From assembly GCF_036248275.1 (NCBI RefSeq), contig NZ_CP109181.1:3906001-3970000 (forward strand): DNA of 64,000 nucleotides. Reading direction: 5' to 3'. This stretch comes from Streptomyces sp. NBC_01716. GTDB lineage: Bacteria; Actinomycetota; Actinomycetes; Streptomycetales; Streptomycetaceae. Below, in pieces: positions 8,353 to 17,004 of the stretch (positions are counted from its first letter, which is position 1; each line of letters starts with the position of its first letter). The notes under the pieces are model-generated. The model did not search any database. It was given only the letters and a program-made list of their open reading frames with translations, and was not told the origin of the DNA. A program made the position numbers and the translations under genes.

Positions 8353-9204
8353 CTACACGCGCCGGAACACCTCCGCGTGCTCGGCCGCCCACTGCGCGAA
8401 CGTACGCGCGGGACGCCCCGTGACCTCCTCCACCGTCCCGATCGGCGTCCGGCCCTCGGGCGGCGTGTTCCCGTACACCTCAAGCAGGAAGCCGATCACG
8501 TGCTCCGGCTGCCCGGCCGCCCGCCACTCCTCGACCGCCTGCGCCTCGGTCAGCTCCACCACCTCGATCTTCCGGCCCCTGGCACCGGCGAGCGCGTCCG
8601 CCTTGTCCTGGATCGTCAGCGCCTCGGGCCCGGTGATCAGGTACGACCTGCCGCCGTGCCCGTCCTCGCTCAGCGCGACCGCAGCGACGGCGCCGATGTC
8701 GCCCTCGTGGACCATGGCGCTCAGCCGCCCGACGAACGGCTCACGCACGCTGTCGCCGGCGCGGATGCCGTCCGCCCACCCCAGCGCGTTGGCCATGAAC
8801 TCGACCGGCATGAGCACGGTCCACGCGATGCCGTGCGTCGCGCCACCCGCCTTGACGGCGTCCTGGAGCGGGGTGTCGCCCCCGCCGTTGAGCACGGTGA
8901 TCCGGCGTACCCCCGCCTTGACCGCCAGCTCGACGATCTCGGGACCGGTCCGCAGTTCCGCGAAAGCCCCGCCGTCGAAGGTGATCAGGTGCAGCCCGGT
9001 GACGCCCTCCAGCGCGGGGGCGATCGACGCCGGATCGGCGAGGTCACCCCGTACCACCTCGACACCGTCGGGAAAGTCGGCCTTGGCCGGGTCGCGGGTC
9101 AGGGCGCGTACGGAGAGCCCGCGGCCGAGCAGCTCGCGGACTATCTCCCGGCCCACCGTGCCGGTCGCGCCTGTCACAAGGTTCACGTTCGTGTTGTTGG
9201 TCAT
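8353..9204 (-). CDS. NmrA-like NAD(P)-binding protein
   Basis: The 283-residue Rossmann protein begins with the atypical-SDR nucleotide loop VTGATGTVGREIV at residues 8-20 and has ALTRDPAKADFPDGVEVVRG, the usual beta2-alpha2 region of NmrA/TMR-type oxidoreductases. The ATG at 9204 has no ribosome binding site, and TACGTT ends six bases upstream, so a leaderless message is likely. It may act as a redox-sensing protein or a quinone/NAD(P)H-dependent reductase; the substrate cannot be inferred. Confidence 0.85.
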   Translation of the reverse strand: MTNNTNVNLVTGATGTVGREIVRELLGRGLSVRALTRDPAKADFPDGVEVVRGDLADPASIAPALEGVTGLHLITFDGGAFAELRTGPEIVELAVKAGVRRITVLNGGGDTPLQDAVKAGGATHGIAWTVLMPVEFMANALGWADGIRAGDSVREPFVGRLSAMVHEGDIGAVAAVALSEDGHGGRSYLITGPEALTIQDKADALAGARGRKIEVVELTEAQAVEEWRAAGQPEHVIGFLLEVYGNTPPEGRTPIGTVEEVTGRPARTFAQWAAEHAEVFRRV

Positions 9205-9306
9205 GCGTCGAACGTAGGAGGGCTTGCGGTCAGCTCCGGTCCGCAAGCCGTCTCGGCAAGCCGCCCCCGCAAACCGTCTCCGCGAGCCTTCTCCGCAGGC
9301 AGGCCG

Positions 9307-10206
9307 TCAGTACGCGAGCTGCGCAAGTTCCTCGGCCACGACCGCGCAGGCGTCGGCGCCCGGGTCGACCGGCGGGTAGTGCCCGACGTCCTCCAGGAGC
9401 GTGATGCCGACCATCTCCCCGGCCCTGGCGGCGGCGGAGACGTACGCCTCGGAGACGGCCTGCGGTACGACGATGTCGTCCCGGCCCTGCACGACGGTGG
9501 TGGCGATCCCGGTGGGCAGCAGCACCGACGGGTCCGTACTGTCCCTGCGCGCCTTCAACTCCGCGTCCCCACCGAGGAGTTGCACGACGGCTCCGCCGCA
9601 CACCCCCAGCTCGACGGCGGAGGTGAAGTCCGCGATGGGCGCGATGGCGACGACCCCGCGCAGCAGCGGGGGCTCGTCCAGCCGCCACGGCGACCCCTGG
9701 GGCAGCACATGCCGCGCCGCCGCCCAGAGCGCGAGGTGGCCACCGGCGGAGTGCCCGGTGACCACGATCCGGCGCGGGTCGGCCTGCGGGAGCGCGTCGG
9801 CGACGAGCGCGGGCAGGGCGTCCATCACGGCGGCTATGTCGTCGAAGGTCTCCGGCCACCGCCCGGCGACGGGACCCGACCCGCCAGGGGCCTCCCCCGC
9901 GCTCCCCCGCCGGTACTCCACGTTGGCCACGGCGAATCCACGGCCGGCCAGAAAGCCGGCGAACGGCGTCAGATGCCCCCGGTCGTACGGCGCCCGCCAC
10001 GCCCCGCCGTGCACCACGACCACCAGCGGCACACCCTCGCGCCCGCCACGCGGCGCGTAGAAGTCCACGACCTGGTCGGGATGCTCCCCGTACGCCGACG
10101 TGACGTCCGGCTCCACCCCTGGACGCGACATCAGCGCCTCGAACTCGGCGTTGTCACGTGCGACCGCAGCGACATCGGCGGAGCCACGGGCGGCGGAATC
10201 CGTCAT
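9307..10206 (-). CDS. Alpha/beta hydrolase, possible kynurenine formamidase
   Basis: The 299-residue hydrolase has the oxyanion motif HGGAW (about residue 86) and the nucleophile elbow GHSAG (about residue 158). C-terminal Asp (GRDD) and His (DVGHYPP) complete a triad. The HGG-W plus GHSAG-H-L combination occurs in alpha/beta-type kynurenine formamidases and in related carboxylesterases. It lies on the same strand as, and one gene away from, kynureninase and tryptophan dioxygenase, which otherwise lack a formamidase. That role is an inference from motif and position; a general esterase is the alternative. Confidence 0.7.
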   Translation of the reverse strand: MTDSAARGSADVAAVARDNAEFEALMSRPGVEPDVTSAYGEHPDQVVDFYAPRGGREGVPLVVVVHGGAWRAPYDRGHLTPFAGFLAGRGFAVANVEYRRGSAGEAPGGSGPVAGRWPETFDDIAAVMDALPALVADALPQADPRRIVVTGHSAGGHLALWAAARHVLPQGSPWRLDEPPLLRGVVAIAPIADFTSAVELGVCGGAVVQLLGGDAELKARRDSTDPSVLLPTGIATTVVQGRDDIVVPQAVSEAYVSAAARAGEMVGITLLEDVGHYPPVDPGADACAVVAEELAQLAY

Positions 10207-10356
10207 GCCGCGCCAACCTTTCGATGAGAGACCCGAATTGACCTGATCAGCGCGGACGTTATCAGCATCCGCGCCACAGGTTTACGGCCACGTCCCACCA
10301 CCGACGGCCCCGCCGACGGCCCCGCCCATCAAGATCGCTCCGGCATCACTTCCGCA

Positions 10357-11616
10357 TCACCTCTCAGCGCCGCAGATCGCACGGTCGAGCAGCGCCTGGA
10401 GGGCCCTCTCCGCCGCGAACAGCCACTCGTCGTCCGCCTTCTTCCCGGTCGAGTTGATGACCACCGACCGCTGACCGTCCTCGCTGACCGCCGTCCGCAC
10501 GGTCTGCCCCTCCAGATCGCCGCCGTGCCCCCAGCGGTACCCACCACAGCTCAGCGGCTGCCGCATCACCCCGAGCCCGTACCGCAGCCCGGGAAAGACC
10601 GCCTCGAAGTCCGCGCCCACGGGTACGGTCCTCCGCAGCTCGGCCATCTGGGCGGGCGGCAGCAGCCGACCGCGCTGAAGGGCCGTCAGGAACCGGTCCA
10701 GATCCCGCTCCCCGCTGATCAGCTGCCCGGCGGCGGTAGCCCACGACATGTTGACCAGGCTCGTGTCCGTCCAGCCGGTGGACCCGGGGAACTGCTGATA
10801 CGCGTGCGTATAGGGCCCCTTGAGAGTCGGGTCGTCACCGGGGACGTACGTCTGCGTGAGCCCGAGCGGGCGGACGATACGGTCGCGGACCTCCCTGTCC
10901 CACGACTTGCCCGTGGCCTTCTCGATGATCATCCCGGCGAGCGTGTAGCCGGTGTTCGAGTAATTCCAGTCCGGCTCGGGGTCGTTGGGATCGGCGGGCT
11001 CGAAGTCCGGCTTGTGCCTCATCGCCCCGGCCACCGACTCCTCGGGGTCGTGGTGGTCGAACCTGGTCCGCTCGAAGTCCTCGGCCGTGTTGCCGGTGTC
11101 CTCGATGAAGTCGTAGTTGTAGATGCCGCTGGTGTGCTGGAGCAGATGCCGCACCGTGACCCGGCCGCCGTCGTTGCCGTTCCCCGCCACGACGCCCGGC
11201 AGCCAGTCCTCCACGGTGTCATCCAGGGACAGCCGCCCCTCGGCGGCGAGTTGGAGGACGACCGTCGCCACGAACGTCTTGGTGACGCTGGCGGCCCGGA
11301 AGTTCGCCGCGTGCGACACCCGCCGCCCGGTGCCGAGTTCGGCCTCTCCGGCGACGGCGTACGTACGGCTCTGTCCGTCCCGTACCTGTACGGAGATGCC
11401 GACGTACCCGGCCTCCCTCAGCACACGGTTCACCTCACGCTGCAACTGCTTCTGCGACAGCGCGGCGCCCGCGGAGTCCCGGCCACCGCCTTCCGTCCCG
11501 TGCGCGGGCGCCGGCCCGGCGGACACCCCGAGGGACACGGCACAGACGGCGGCGGTGACGAGCGCGGTGACCACGGGCAGGCGCGGACGGCGTGAGGTTT
11601 TCGAGTAAGTACCCAT
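10357..11616 (-). CDS. Secreted serine hydrolase, beta-lactamase/DD-peptidase family
   Basis: The 419-residue protein starts with a basic region and hydrophobic stretch (LPVVTALVTAAVCAVSLGVSAG) ending near AHG, a Sec signal peptide. The class C/DD-peptidase motifs are present: SVTK (SxxK nucleophile), YSN, and HGG near the C-terminus in place of KTG. It is expected outside the membrane as a D-Ala-D-Ala carboxypeptidase or esterase; true beta-lactamase activity is not implied. The ATG at 11616 is preferred because it gives a proper signal peptide. It sits between the hydrolase and kynU genes but has its own spacer. Confidence 0.9.
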   Translation of the reverse strand: MGTYSKTSRRPRLPVVTALVTAAVCAVSLGVSAGPAPAHGTEGGGRDSAGAALSQKQLQREVNRVLREAGYVGISVQVRDGQSRTYAVAGEAELGTGRRVSHAANFRAASVTKTFVATVVLQLAAEGRLSLDDTVEDWLPGVVAGNGNDGGRVTVRHLLQHTSGIYNYDFIEDTGNTAEDFERTRFDHHDPEESVAGAMRHKPDFEPADPNDPEPDWNYSNTGYTLAGMIIEKATGKSWDREVRDRIVRPLGLTQTYVPGDDPTLKGPYTHAYQQFPGSTGWTDTSLVNMSWATAAGQLISGERDLDRFLTALQRGRLLPPAQMAELRRTVPVGADFEAVFPGLRYGLGVMRQPLSCGGYRWGHGGDLEGQTVRTAVSEDGQRSVVINSTGKKADDEWLFAAERALQALLDRAICGAER

Positions 11617-11726
11617 GCCCACCAGCCTGTTGGACCTGGCTCCCCGATCCCATGACGCGGGCACCCATCCGGGCGGTGGGGATATCCCCAGGCGGTGGGT
11701 GGGGTTCATCGGCCGCCCGCGGCACA

Positions 11727-11759
11727 GCGGCGGGGCGGGGAGAGCCCCGGCCCCGCCGC
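11727..11759 (-). terminator. Terminator hairpin downstream of kynU
   Basis: GCGGCGGGGC (11727-11736) pairs with GCCCCGCCGC (11750-11759) around an inner GGGG/CCCC stem with loop AGAG. It lies about 60 bases after the kynU stop. Confidence 0.6.
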
Positions 11760-11815
11760 AGCGAGCGCGCCTGCCTCAGCTCGCGTCCCGAAGCCTCAGC
11801 TCACGTCCGGGAGCC

Positions 11816-13036
11816 TCACGTCCCGGAGCCCCGCAGGACATCCCCCAGCACCCGCGCCGCCCGCTCCGCGTCGCGGAAGCCCACGTACAGCGGCGTGAAG
11901 CCGAACCGCAGTACGTCCGGCCGCCGCAGGTCCCCGACCACTCCGCGCGCGATCAGCTCCGCCATCACCGCGGGCGCCTCCGCGCAGCGCAGCGCCACCT
12001 GGCTGCCGCGCTCCGCGTGCGCGGCCGGAGTCAGTGAACTGACCCGCCCCGCCGGGGCGTACGCCTCCACGCACCGCAGGAAGAAGTCCGTCAGCGCCAG
12101 GCTCTTCGCCCGCAGAACGTCCAGCGAGACGCCCTCCCACACGTCGAGCGCGGCTTCCAGCGCCAGCATGGAGAGGATGTCGGGCGTACCCACCCGGCCA
12201 CGCGTCGCGCCGTCCGCCGCCGCGTAGTCCGGCGTCATGCCGAACGGGTCCACATGCGAGGTCCAGCCGGGCAGCGGGGAGTCGAAGGCTTCCTGATGAC
12301 GTTCCGCGACGTACAGGAAGGCCGGTGAACCCGGCCCGCCGTTCAGGTACTTGTACGTACAGCCGATCGCCAGGTCGACCCCGTGCGCGTCCAGCCCGAC
12401 GGGCAGCGCGCCCGCGCTGTGGCACACGTCCCAGATCGCCAGCGCGCCCGCGTCGTGCAGCGCCGCCGTGATGCCGGGCAGGTCGTGGAGCCGGCCCGTA
12501 CGGAAGTCGACGTGGTTCACGAGCGCGGCGGCCGTACGCGGCCCGAGCGCACCCGCCAACTCGCCCACGGCCACCGGCACCAGGCGCTTCCCGGTCATCC
12601 GCGCGGCCGACTCCGCGATGTACCCGTCGGTCGGGAAGGTCGCGGCGTCGACCAGGATCTCGTTCCTGCCCTCCTCCGCGATACGCGCTGCGGCCACAAC
12701 CGCCTTGAAGACGTTGACACTTGTGGAGTCGCCGACCACGATCCGGCCGGGCGCCGCGCCGACCAGCGGGGCGATCCGGTCGCCGACCCGCTCGGGCGCG
12801 GTCCACCAGCCGCCCTCGGTCCAGGAGCGGATGCGCAGCTCGCCCCACTGCCTGGTGACGACGTCCTGGACCCGCTCGGGTACGTGACGGGGCAGCGCCC
12901 CGAGCGAGTTGCCGTCCAGGTAGACGGTGTCGTCGTCCAGCACGAACAGCTCGCGCCGCGCGGCCAGTTCATCGGCGGCGTCGAGCTCCGCGGCCAGTTT
13001 CACCAGCTCTTCCGAAGCCACGGAGGAATCAGACAT
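11816..13036 (-). CDS. kynU: Kynureninase
   Basis: The 406-residue PLP enzyme cleaves kynurenine to anthranilate and alanine. DTVYLDGNSLGALP at residues 29-42, VGDSTSVNVFK in the cofactor region and IGCTYKYLNGGPG with the PLP lysine are diagnostic. Its start overlaps the end of the tryptophan dioxygenase gene by 8 bases, so the two genes form one operon for tryptophan breakdown. The anthranilate made can feed antibiotic or siderophore synthesis or be degraded; nothing nearby decides this. Confidence 0.96.
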   Translation of the reverse strand: MSDSSVASEELVKLAAELDAADELAARRELFVLDDDTVYLDGNSLGALPRHVPERVQDVVTRQWGELRIRSWTEGGWWTAPERVGDRIAPLVGAAPGRIVVGDSTSVNVFKAVVAAARIAEEGRNEILVDAATFPTDGYIAESAARMTGKRLVPVAVGELAGALGPRTAAALVNHVDFRTGRLHDLPGITAALHDAGALAIWDVCHSAGALPVGLDAHGVDLAIGCTYKYLNGGPGSPAFLYVAERHQEAFDSPLPGWTSHVDPFGMTPDYAAADGATRGRVGTPDILSMLALEAALDVWEGVSLDVLRAKSLALTDFFLRCVEAYAPAGRVSSLTPAAHAERGSQVALRCAEAPAVMAELIARGVVGDLRRPDVLRFGFTPLYVGFRDAERAARVLGDVLRGSGT

Positions 13037-13874
13037 GGCTGCGCGCCGTCCACAGCTCCGGGAACACGTTCTTCTGCGCGCGTTTCTCCAGCCACGCGAC
13101 CCCGGCGGAGCCGCCCGTCCCGGTCTTGGAGCCCATCGCGCGCCGCGTCGCCACGAGATGGTCGTTGCGCCAGCGCCACACCAGCTCGGCGACATCCGTC
13201 AACGCCTCGCCCAGCCTGATGACTTCACCGTTCTGGTCGGGCTCCGCGTAGATCCCGGCCCAGATCTCCTCGACCGCCGTCGACGGCTCGTACTTCTGTG
13301 TGAGGTCCCGGTTCAGCGCCGACGCCGGCACCGGCAGCCCGCGCCGGGCCAGCAGGCTGAGCACCTCGTCGTACAGGCTCGGCTCCTGAAGCGCCTTCTC
13401 CAGCTCGGCGTGCACGCGCGGCGCGCCCCGGTGCGGTACGAGCATGGACGCCGACTTCTCGCCGAGCAGGAACTCCATCCGCCGGTACATCGCCGACTGG
13501 AAGCCGGAGCCGTCACCGAGCGCGCTGCGGTACGAGTTGAACTGCACGGGGGTCAACTGGCTCAGCGGCGTCCACGACGCATTCAGCGCCTCGAACTCGC
13601 GCACCGACCGCTTGAGCGCGTCGATCGCGACCGGCACCCGGTCCTCGCGCAGCGCGCGTGACGCGGTCTCCCACTCGTGGACGATGACGGTGAACCACAG
13701 CTCCATCACCTGGGTGGTCACCAGGAAGACCATCTCGCCCGGGTCGTCGGACACCGGGTGCTGAAGGTGGGTGAGGACGTCCGCCTGGACGTAGTCCTCG
13801 TACGGGGTCGTACCCGCGAAGTCGAGGTTCGGGGAATCCGAACCGGCTCCGGAGGCATCGGGGTGCTGCGACAT
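13029..13874 (-). CDS. kynA: Tryptophan 2,3-dioxygenase
   Basis: The 281-residue heme dioxygenase opens the indole ring of tryptophan to N-formylkynurenine. Family features seen are TPYEDYVQADVLTHLQHP near the start, the conserved E-M-x-F-x-x-x-x-Q-x-x-E-L-W-F helix (about 43-57), FQSAMYRRMEFLLG, and WRWRNDHLVATRRAMG before TGGSAGVAWL. The ATG at 13874 has GAGGAGACAGAG just upstream. It is the first gene of the operon with kynU. Confidence 0.97.
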   Translation of the reverse strand: MSQHPDASGAGSDSPNLDFAGTTPYEDYVQADVLTHLQHPVSDDPGEMVFLVTTQVMELWFTVIVHEWETASRALREDRVPVAIDALKRSVREFEALNASWTPLSQLTPVQFNSYRSALGDGSGFQSAMYRRMEFLLGEKSASMLVPHRGAPRVHAELEKALQEPSLYDEVLSLLARRGLPVPASALNRDLTQKYEPSTAVEEIWAGIYAEPDQNGEVIRLGEALTDVAELVWRWRNDHLVATRRAMGSKTGTGGSAGVAWLEKRAQKNVFPELWTARSHV

Positions 13875-13966
13875 CTCTGTCTCCTCGATATTGCTACCGG
13901 GTAGCGGTCCGCCCCTTCCAATCGGCATCGGAGCTCCGGTCCCCTGTTCGCATCATAATCCCGACT

Positions 13967-14809
13967 TCAGGGCACCGCCGGGCCTGTGATGTACGTCCCG
14001 TTCTCCGCGTACGGCCATGCATTCGCAACGCAGCCGTGCAGGCCCTTGATCTGCTGCATCATCGCCGGCGCGGGCTCGCCGTCGCCGCCGCAGGTGACAT
14101 GGCCCCGGCCCAGCCGGTGGCCGACCTCGTGGTTGATGATCAGCGCGCGGTACTCGGAGACCGGACCGTCGAACTGCTCGGAGCCCAGCACCCAGCGCTT
14201 GAGATTCACGACGACGGTGCGGCCGACGGTGCAGTTCACCTCGCCGCGCGTGAGGAGGCCGGCGGCGCCGCAGATCTCGTCCACCGTGCCGGGCGTCGCT
14301 ATCTTCACGTCGAAGTCGGAGGGGCCGGAGGCGACGAGCTGGAAGGAGTTACGGCCGTCGGATGTCCAGCCCCGGGGGTGCGCGAGGATTGTCTCGATCT
14401 CGACGGCCGCCTGCCGCTCGGAGAGCTCGATGCCCTTCTCGACCTGCACCTTGTAGCGGCGGACGGTGTCGCCGGAGCCGGCCTTCGAACCGGTGGAGCG
14501 GGCCGTGGTGAAGGTGCCGGGGCCGTCGTCGGGGACGGGGATACGGCGTGCCGAGTCGGGGGAGACCACGGGGTCGGGGGCGACGTTCGAGCCCCCGGGG
14601 GCCGCGGGCTCGCGCGCCCCGGATTCCGCGTCGGACGCGTCATCGGCCGGGCCGTCCGCAGGGTCCTCGGGGGCCGCTTCGGCCGTGCGATCGCTCCCCG
14701 CCCAGTCGGCGATGGCCGCGCCGCCACCGACGAAGACGGCGGTCAGACACACGCCGATGAACACGGCGCGGGCGATCGGACGGCGCCGGGCCACGACACG
14801 CTTGCCCAA
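13967..14809 (-). CDS. DUF3152 protein, membrane-anchored metzincin-like putative metallopeptidase
   Basis: The 280-residue protein has an N-terminal membrane anchor (residues 14-35), then about 80 residues of Pro/Ala/Asp-rich linker, then a domain of about 170 residues. That domain carries HEVGHRLGRGH, the complete HExxHxxGxxH zinc signature of metzincins, followed by MMQQ, a possible Met-turn. This supports an extracytoplasmic zinc peptidase, although the family is catalogued as unknown. The conserved CxGD and paired cysteines fit a secreted fold. It is alone between kynA and the DUF3151 gene. Confidence 0.85.
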   Translation of the reverse strand: MGKRVVARRRPIARAVFIGVCLTAVFVGGGAAIADWAGSDRTAEAAPEDPADGPADDASDAESGAREPAAPGGSNVAPDPVVSPDSARRIPVPDDGPGTFTTARSTGSKAGSGDTVRRYKVQVEKGIELSERQAAVEIETILAHPRGWTSDGRNSFQLVASGPSDFDVKIATPGTVDEICGAAGLLTRGEVNCTVGRTVVVNLKRWVLGSEQFDGPVSEYRALIINHEVGHRLGRGHVTCGGDGEPAPAMMQQIKGLHGCVANAWPYAENGTYITGPAVP

Positions 14810-14972
14810 GACGGACTTCTCCCCTGCTTCGGCCGGCGTCGGGGAGAGGGTGCCGGGACCTCGTACCGGATTCGATGGCGTGTGTGATCGTATCGACCGC
14901 GCGCCGCAGGTCCGTAGCCTTTCGGACGGCCACGGACCTGCGACGGACCTGCGTGACCTGCGTCAGCCGCCC

Positions 14973-15386
14973 TCAGCCGAGGGTGTCGGCCGCCACCGCC
15001 GAGGAGTCCCGCAGGAAGACCGTGCAGCGCTCGTACTCCTCCTGCTCGCCGATCGCCTGCGCGGCGCGGGCCAGCGCGTGCAGGGCGCGCAGGAAGCCAC
15101 GGTTCGGCTCGTGCTCCCACGGCACCGGGCCGTGCCCCTTCCAGCCGCTGCGGCGCAGGGAGTCCAGGCCACGGTGGTAGCCGGTGCGGGCGTACGCGTA
15201 CGACTCGACGACCCGGCCGTTCTCGAACGCGTCGTCGGCGAGCTGGGCCCACGCGAGCGACGAGGTCGGGTACTTCGCCGCGACGTCGGCGGGCGCCGTC
15301 CCGTTCGCGAGAAGCTCGCGCGGCTCGGGGTCGTCGGGCAGGTGCGTGGGGGGCGGTCCCCCAAGAAGGTCTTTGTGGATGGCCAT
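14973..15386 (-). CDS. DUF3151 protein
   Basis: This 137-residue soluble protein belongs to an actinobacterial family of unknown function. It is mostly helical, with a TPR-like run (SLAWAQLADDAFENGRVVES, then YAYARTGYHRGLDSLRR) and a C-terminal helix EQEEYERCTVFLRD. GGAAGC precedes the ATG closely. The genes on either side, both on the same strand, give no functional hint. Confidence 0.88.
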   Translation of the reverse strand: MAIHKDLLGGPPPTHLPDDPEPRELLANGTAPADVAAKYPTSSLAWAQLADDAFENGRVVESYAYARTGYHRGLDSLRRSGWKGHGPVPWEHEPNRGFLRALHALARAAQAIGEQEEYERCTVFLRDSSAVAADTLG

Positions 15387-15486
15387 GCTTCCGAGTGTCC
15401 CAGGTCGCGTCGGATTCCGTGGCGGTGGTGCGGGTTTGCCACCGGCAATCGCGGACGCAGGGCCCGAACCGGGGGGGCGGCCCCCC

Positions 15487-16980
15487 TCACGCGTCTGCGG
15501 CGGACGCTCCCGCCTCCTTCCCCTTCGGCGTCGTGGTGGGCTCCAGCGGCGGCGCCGACAGCCCGCAGTTCACCTTGCACTGGGGCAGGCTGGGGGCGGC
15601 CTCGGCCTTCTTTCCCTCCGCGGCCTTCGGCGCACGCACGGTGGTCCAGGCAATCACCGACGCCACCACCAGGATCCCCGCGCACAGCGGCATCGCCCGG
15701 TCGAAGGACGCGTCGAACTGCGTCGCCGACCGGTACACCTCCGGCCCCGCGCCCGCCAGCAGCGGCAGCGCGGCCACCGCGAGCAGACCCGCGGCGCGCG
15801 CCGCCGCGTTGTTGATGCCGCTGGCGAGTCCGGCGCGCGAGCTGTCGACGGACGCCAGGACCGTCGCGGTCAGGGGCGCCACCAGCGTCACCATGCCGAG
15901 GCCCATCACCACCAGCGCGGGCAGTACGTCCCGTACGTACGAGGCGCCCGCGCCGACCCGCAGCATCAGCAGCAGACCGCTGGCACAGAGCAGCGGCCCC
16001 ACCGTGAGCGGGATACGCGGCCCGATCTTCGCGCCCAGCTCGCCCGACCTGGCCGAGAACAGCAGCATCAGCACGGTCGTCGGCAGCAGCGCGGTCCCGG
16101 CGCCGAGCGCCGAGTAACCCACGACGACCTGGAGCTGCAACGACGCGAGGAAGAAGAACCCGCCGAACGCCGCGTACACGCACAGCGTCACCACATTGAC
16201 CGAAGTGAACAGCCGCGAGGCGAAGATCGACGGCGGCAGCATCGGATCGGGCCGCCGCCGCTCCAGCACCACGAACGCCACGGCCACCAGCACGCCCGCG
16301 ATCCCCGACCACCACACCTTCGCGATCAGCGCGTACGTCACCAGCCCCAGCGCGACCGCGCCCAGCACCGCGCCGCCCACGTCGAACCGGCCGTGCGCGG
16401 CCGGGTCCTTCGACTCCGGCACATGTCGCAGAGCCACCGGCGCACAGACCGCGGCGAGCGGCACGTTCAGCAGAAAGATCCAGCGCCAGCCGGGCCCGTC
16501 CACCAGCCACCCGCCCAGGAACGGCCCGACGGCCGCACCGACACCCCCGAGCCCCGACCACAGTCCCACCGCGCGCGCCCGGTCGTCCGGATGGAAACTG
16601 GCCTGGATCAACGCGAGCGACCCGGGCACCAGCAGCGCACCGCCCACCCCCTGCAACGCGCGGGCGACGATCAGCACCTCGGCGGTGGGCGCGAGCCCGC
16701 ACATGAGCGACCCGAGAGCGAACCACACGATCCCCAGCACAAAAATCCGCCGCCGCCCGTACCGGTCCCCGAGAGATCCCCCGAGCAGAATCAGCGCGGC
16801 GAGCGTGAGCATGTACGCGTTGACCGTCCACTGAAGGTCGGCCAGATCGGCGTTGAGATCGTCACCGATGTGCGGCAGGGCGACATTGACGACGGTGGAG
16901 TCGAGCAGCGCCATGGTGGACCCGAGCACCGTGGTAAACACGATCCACCGGCCGACGGCCGTGCCCAGCCTGATATCCAT
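15487..16980 (-). CDS. MFS efflux transporter, DHA2 (EmrB/QacA) family
   Basis: The 497-residue, roughly 14-helix proton-driven exporter has the signature LDSTVVNVALPHIGDDL in helix 1, motif A GGSLGDRYGRRRIF between helices 2 and 3, and motif C-like VPGSLALIQASF. Family members expel drugs and dyes. The C-terminal tail is charged and Pro-rich. A good GGGGAGG lies 8 bases before the ATG. The aminotransferase gene upstream ends 25 bases away, so the two may be cotranscribed. The substrate is unknown. Confidence 0.94.
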   Translation of the reverse strand: MDIRLGTAVGRWIVFTTVLGSTMALLDSTVVNVALPHIGDDLNADLADLQWTVNAYMLTLAALILLGGSLGDRYGRRRIFVLGIVWFALGSLMCGLAPTAEVLIVARALQGVGGALLVPGSLALIQASFHPDDRARAVGLWSGLGGVGAAVGPFLGGWLVDGPGWRWIFLLNVPLAAVCAPVALRHVPESKDPAAHGRFDVGGAVLGAVALGLVTYALIAKVWWSGIAGVLVAVAFVVLERRRPDPMLPPSIFASRLFTSVNVVTLCVYAAFGGFFFLASLQLQVVVGYSALGAGTALLPTTVLMLLFSARSGELGAKIGPRIPLTVGPLLCASGLLLMLRVGAGASYVRDVLPALVVMGLGMVTLVAPLTATVLASVDSSRAGLASGINNAAARAAGLLAVAALPLLAGAGPEVYRSATQFDASFDRAMPLCAGILVVASVIAWTTVRAPKAAEGKKAEAAPSLPQCKVNCGLSAPPLEPTTTPKGKEAGASAADA

Positions 16981-17004
16981 AAGTAAATCCTCCCCGCCCG
17001 GAGG

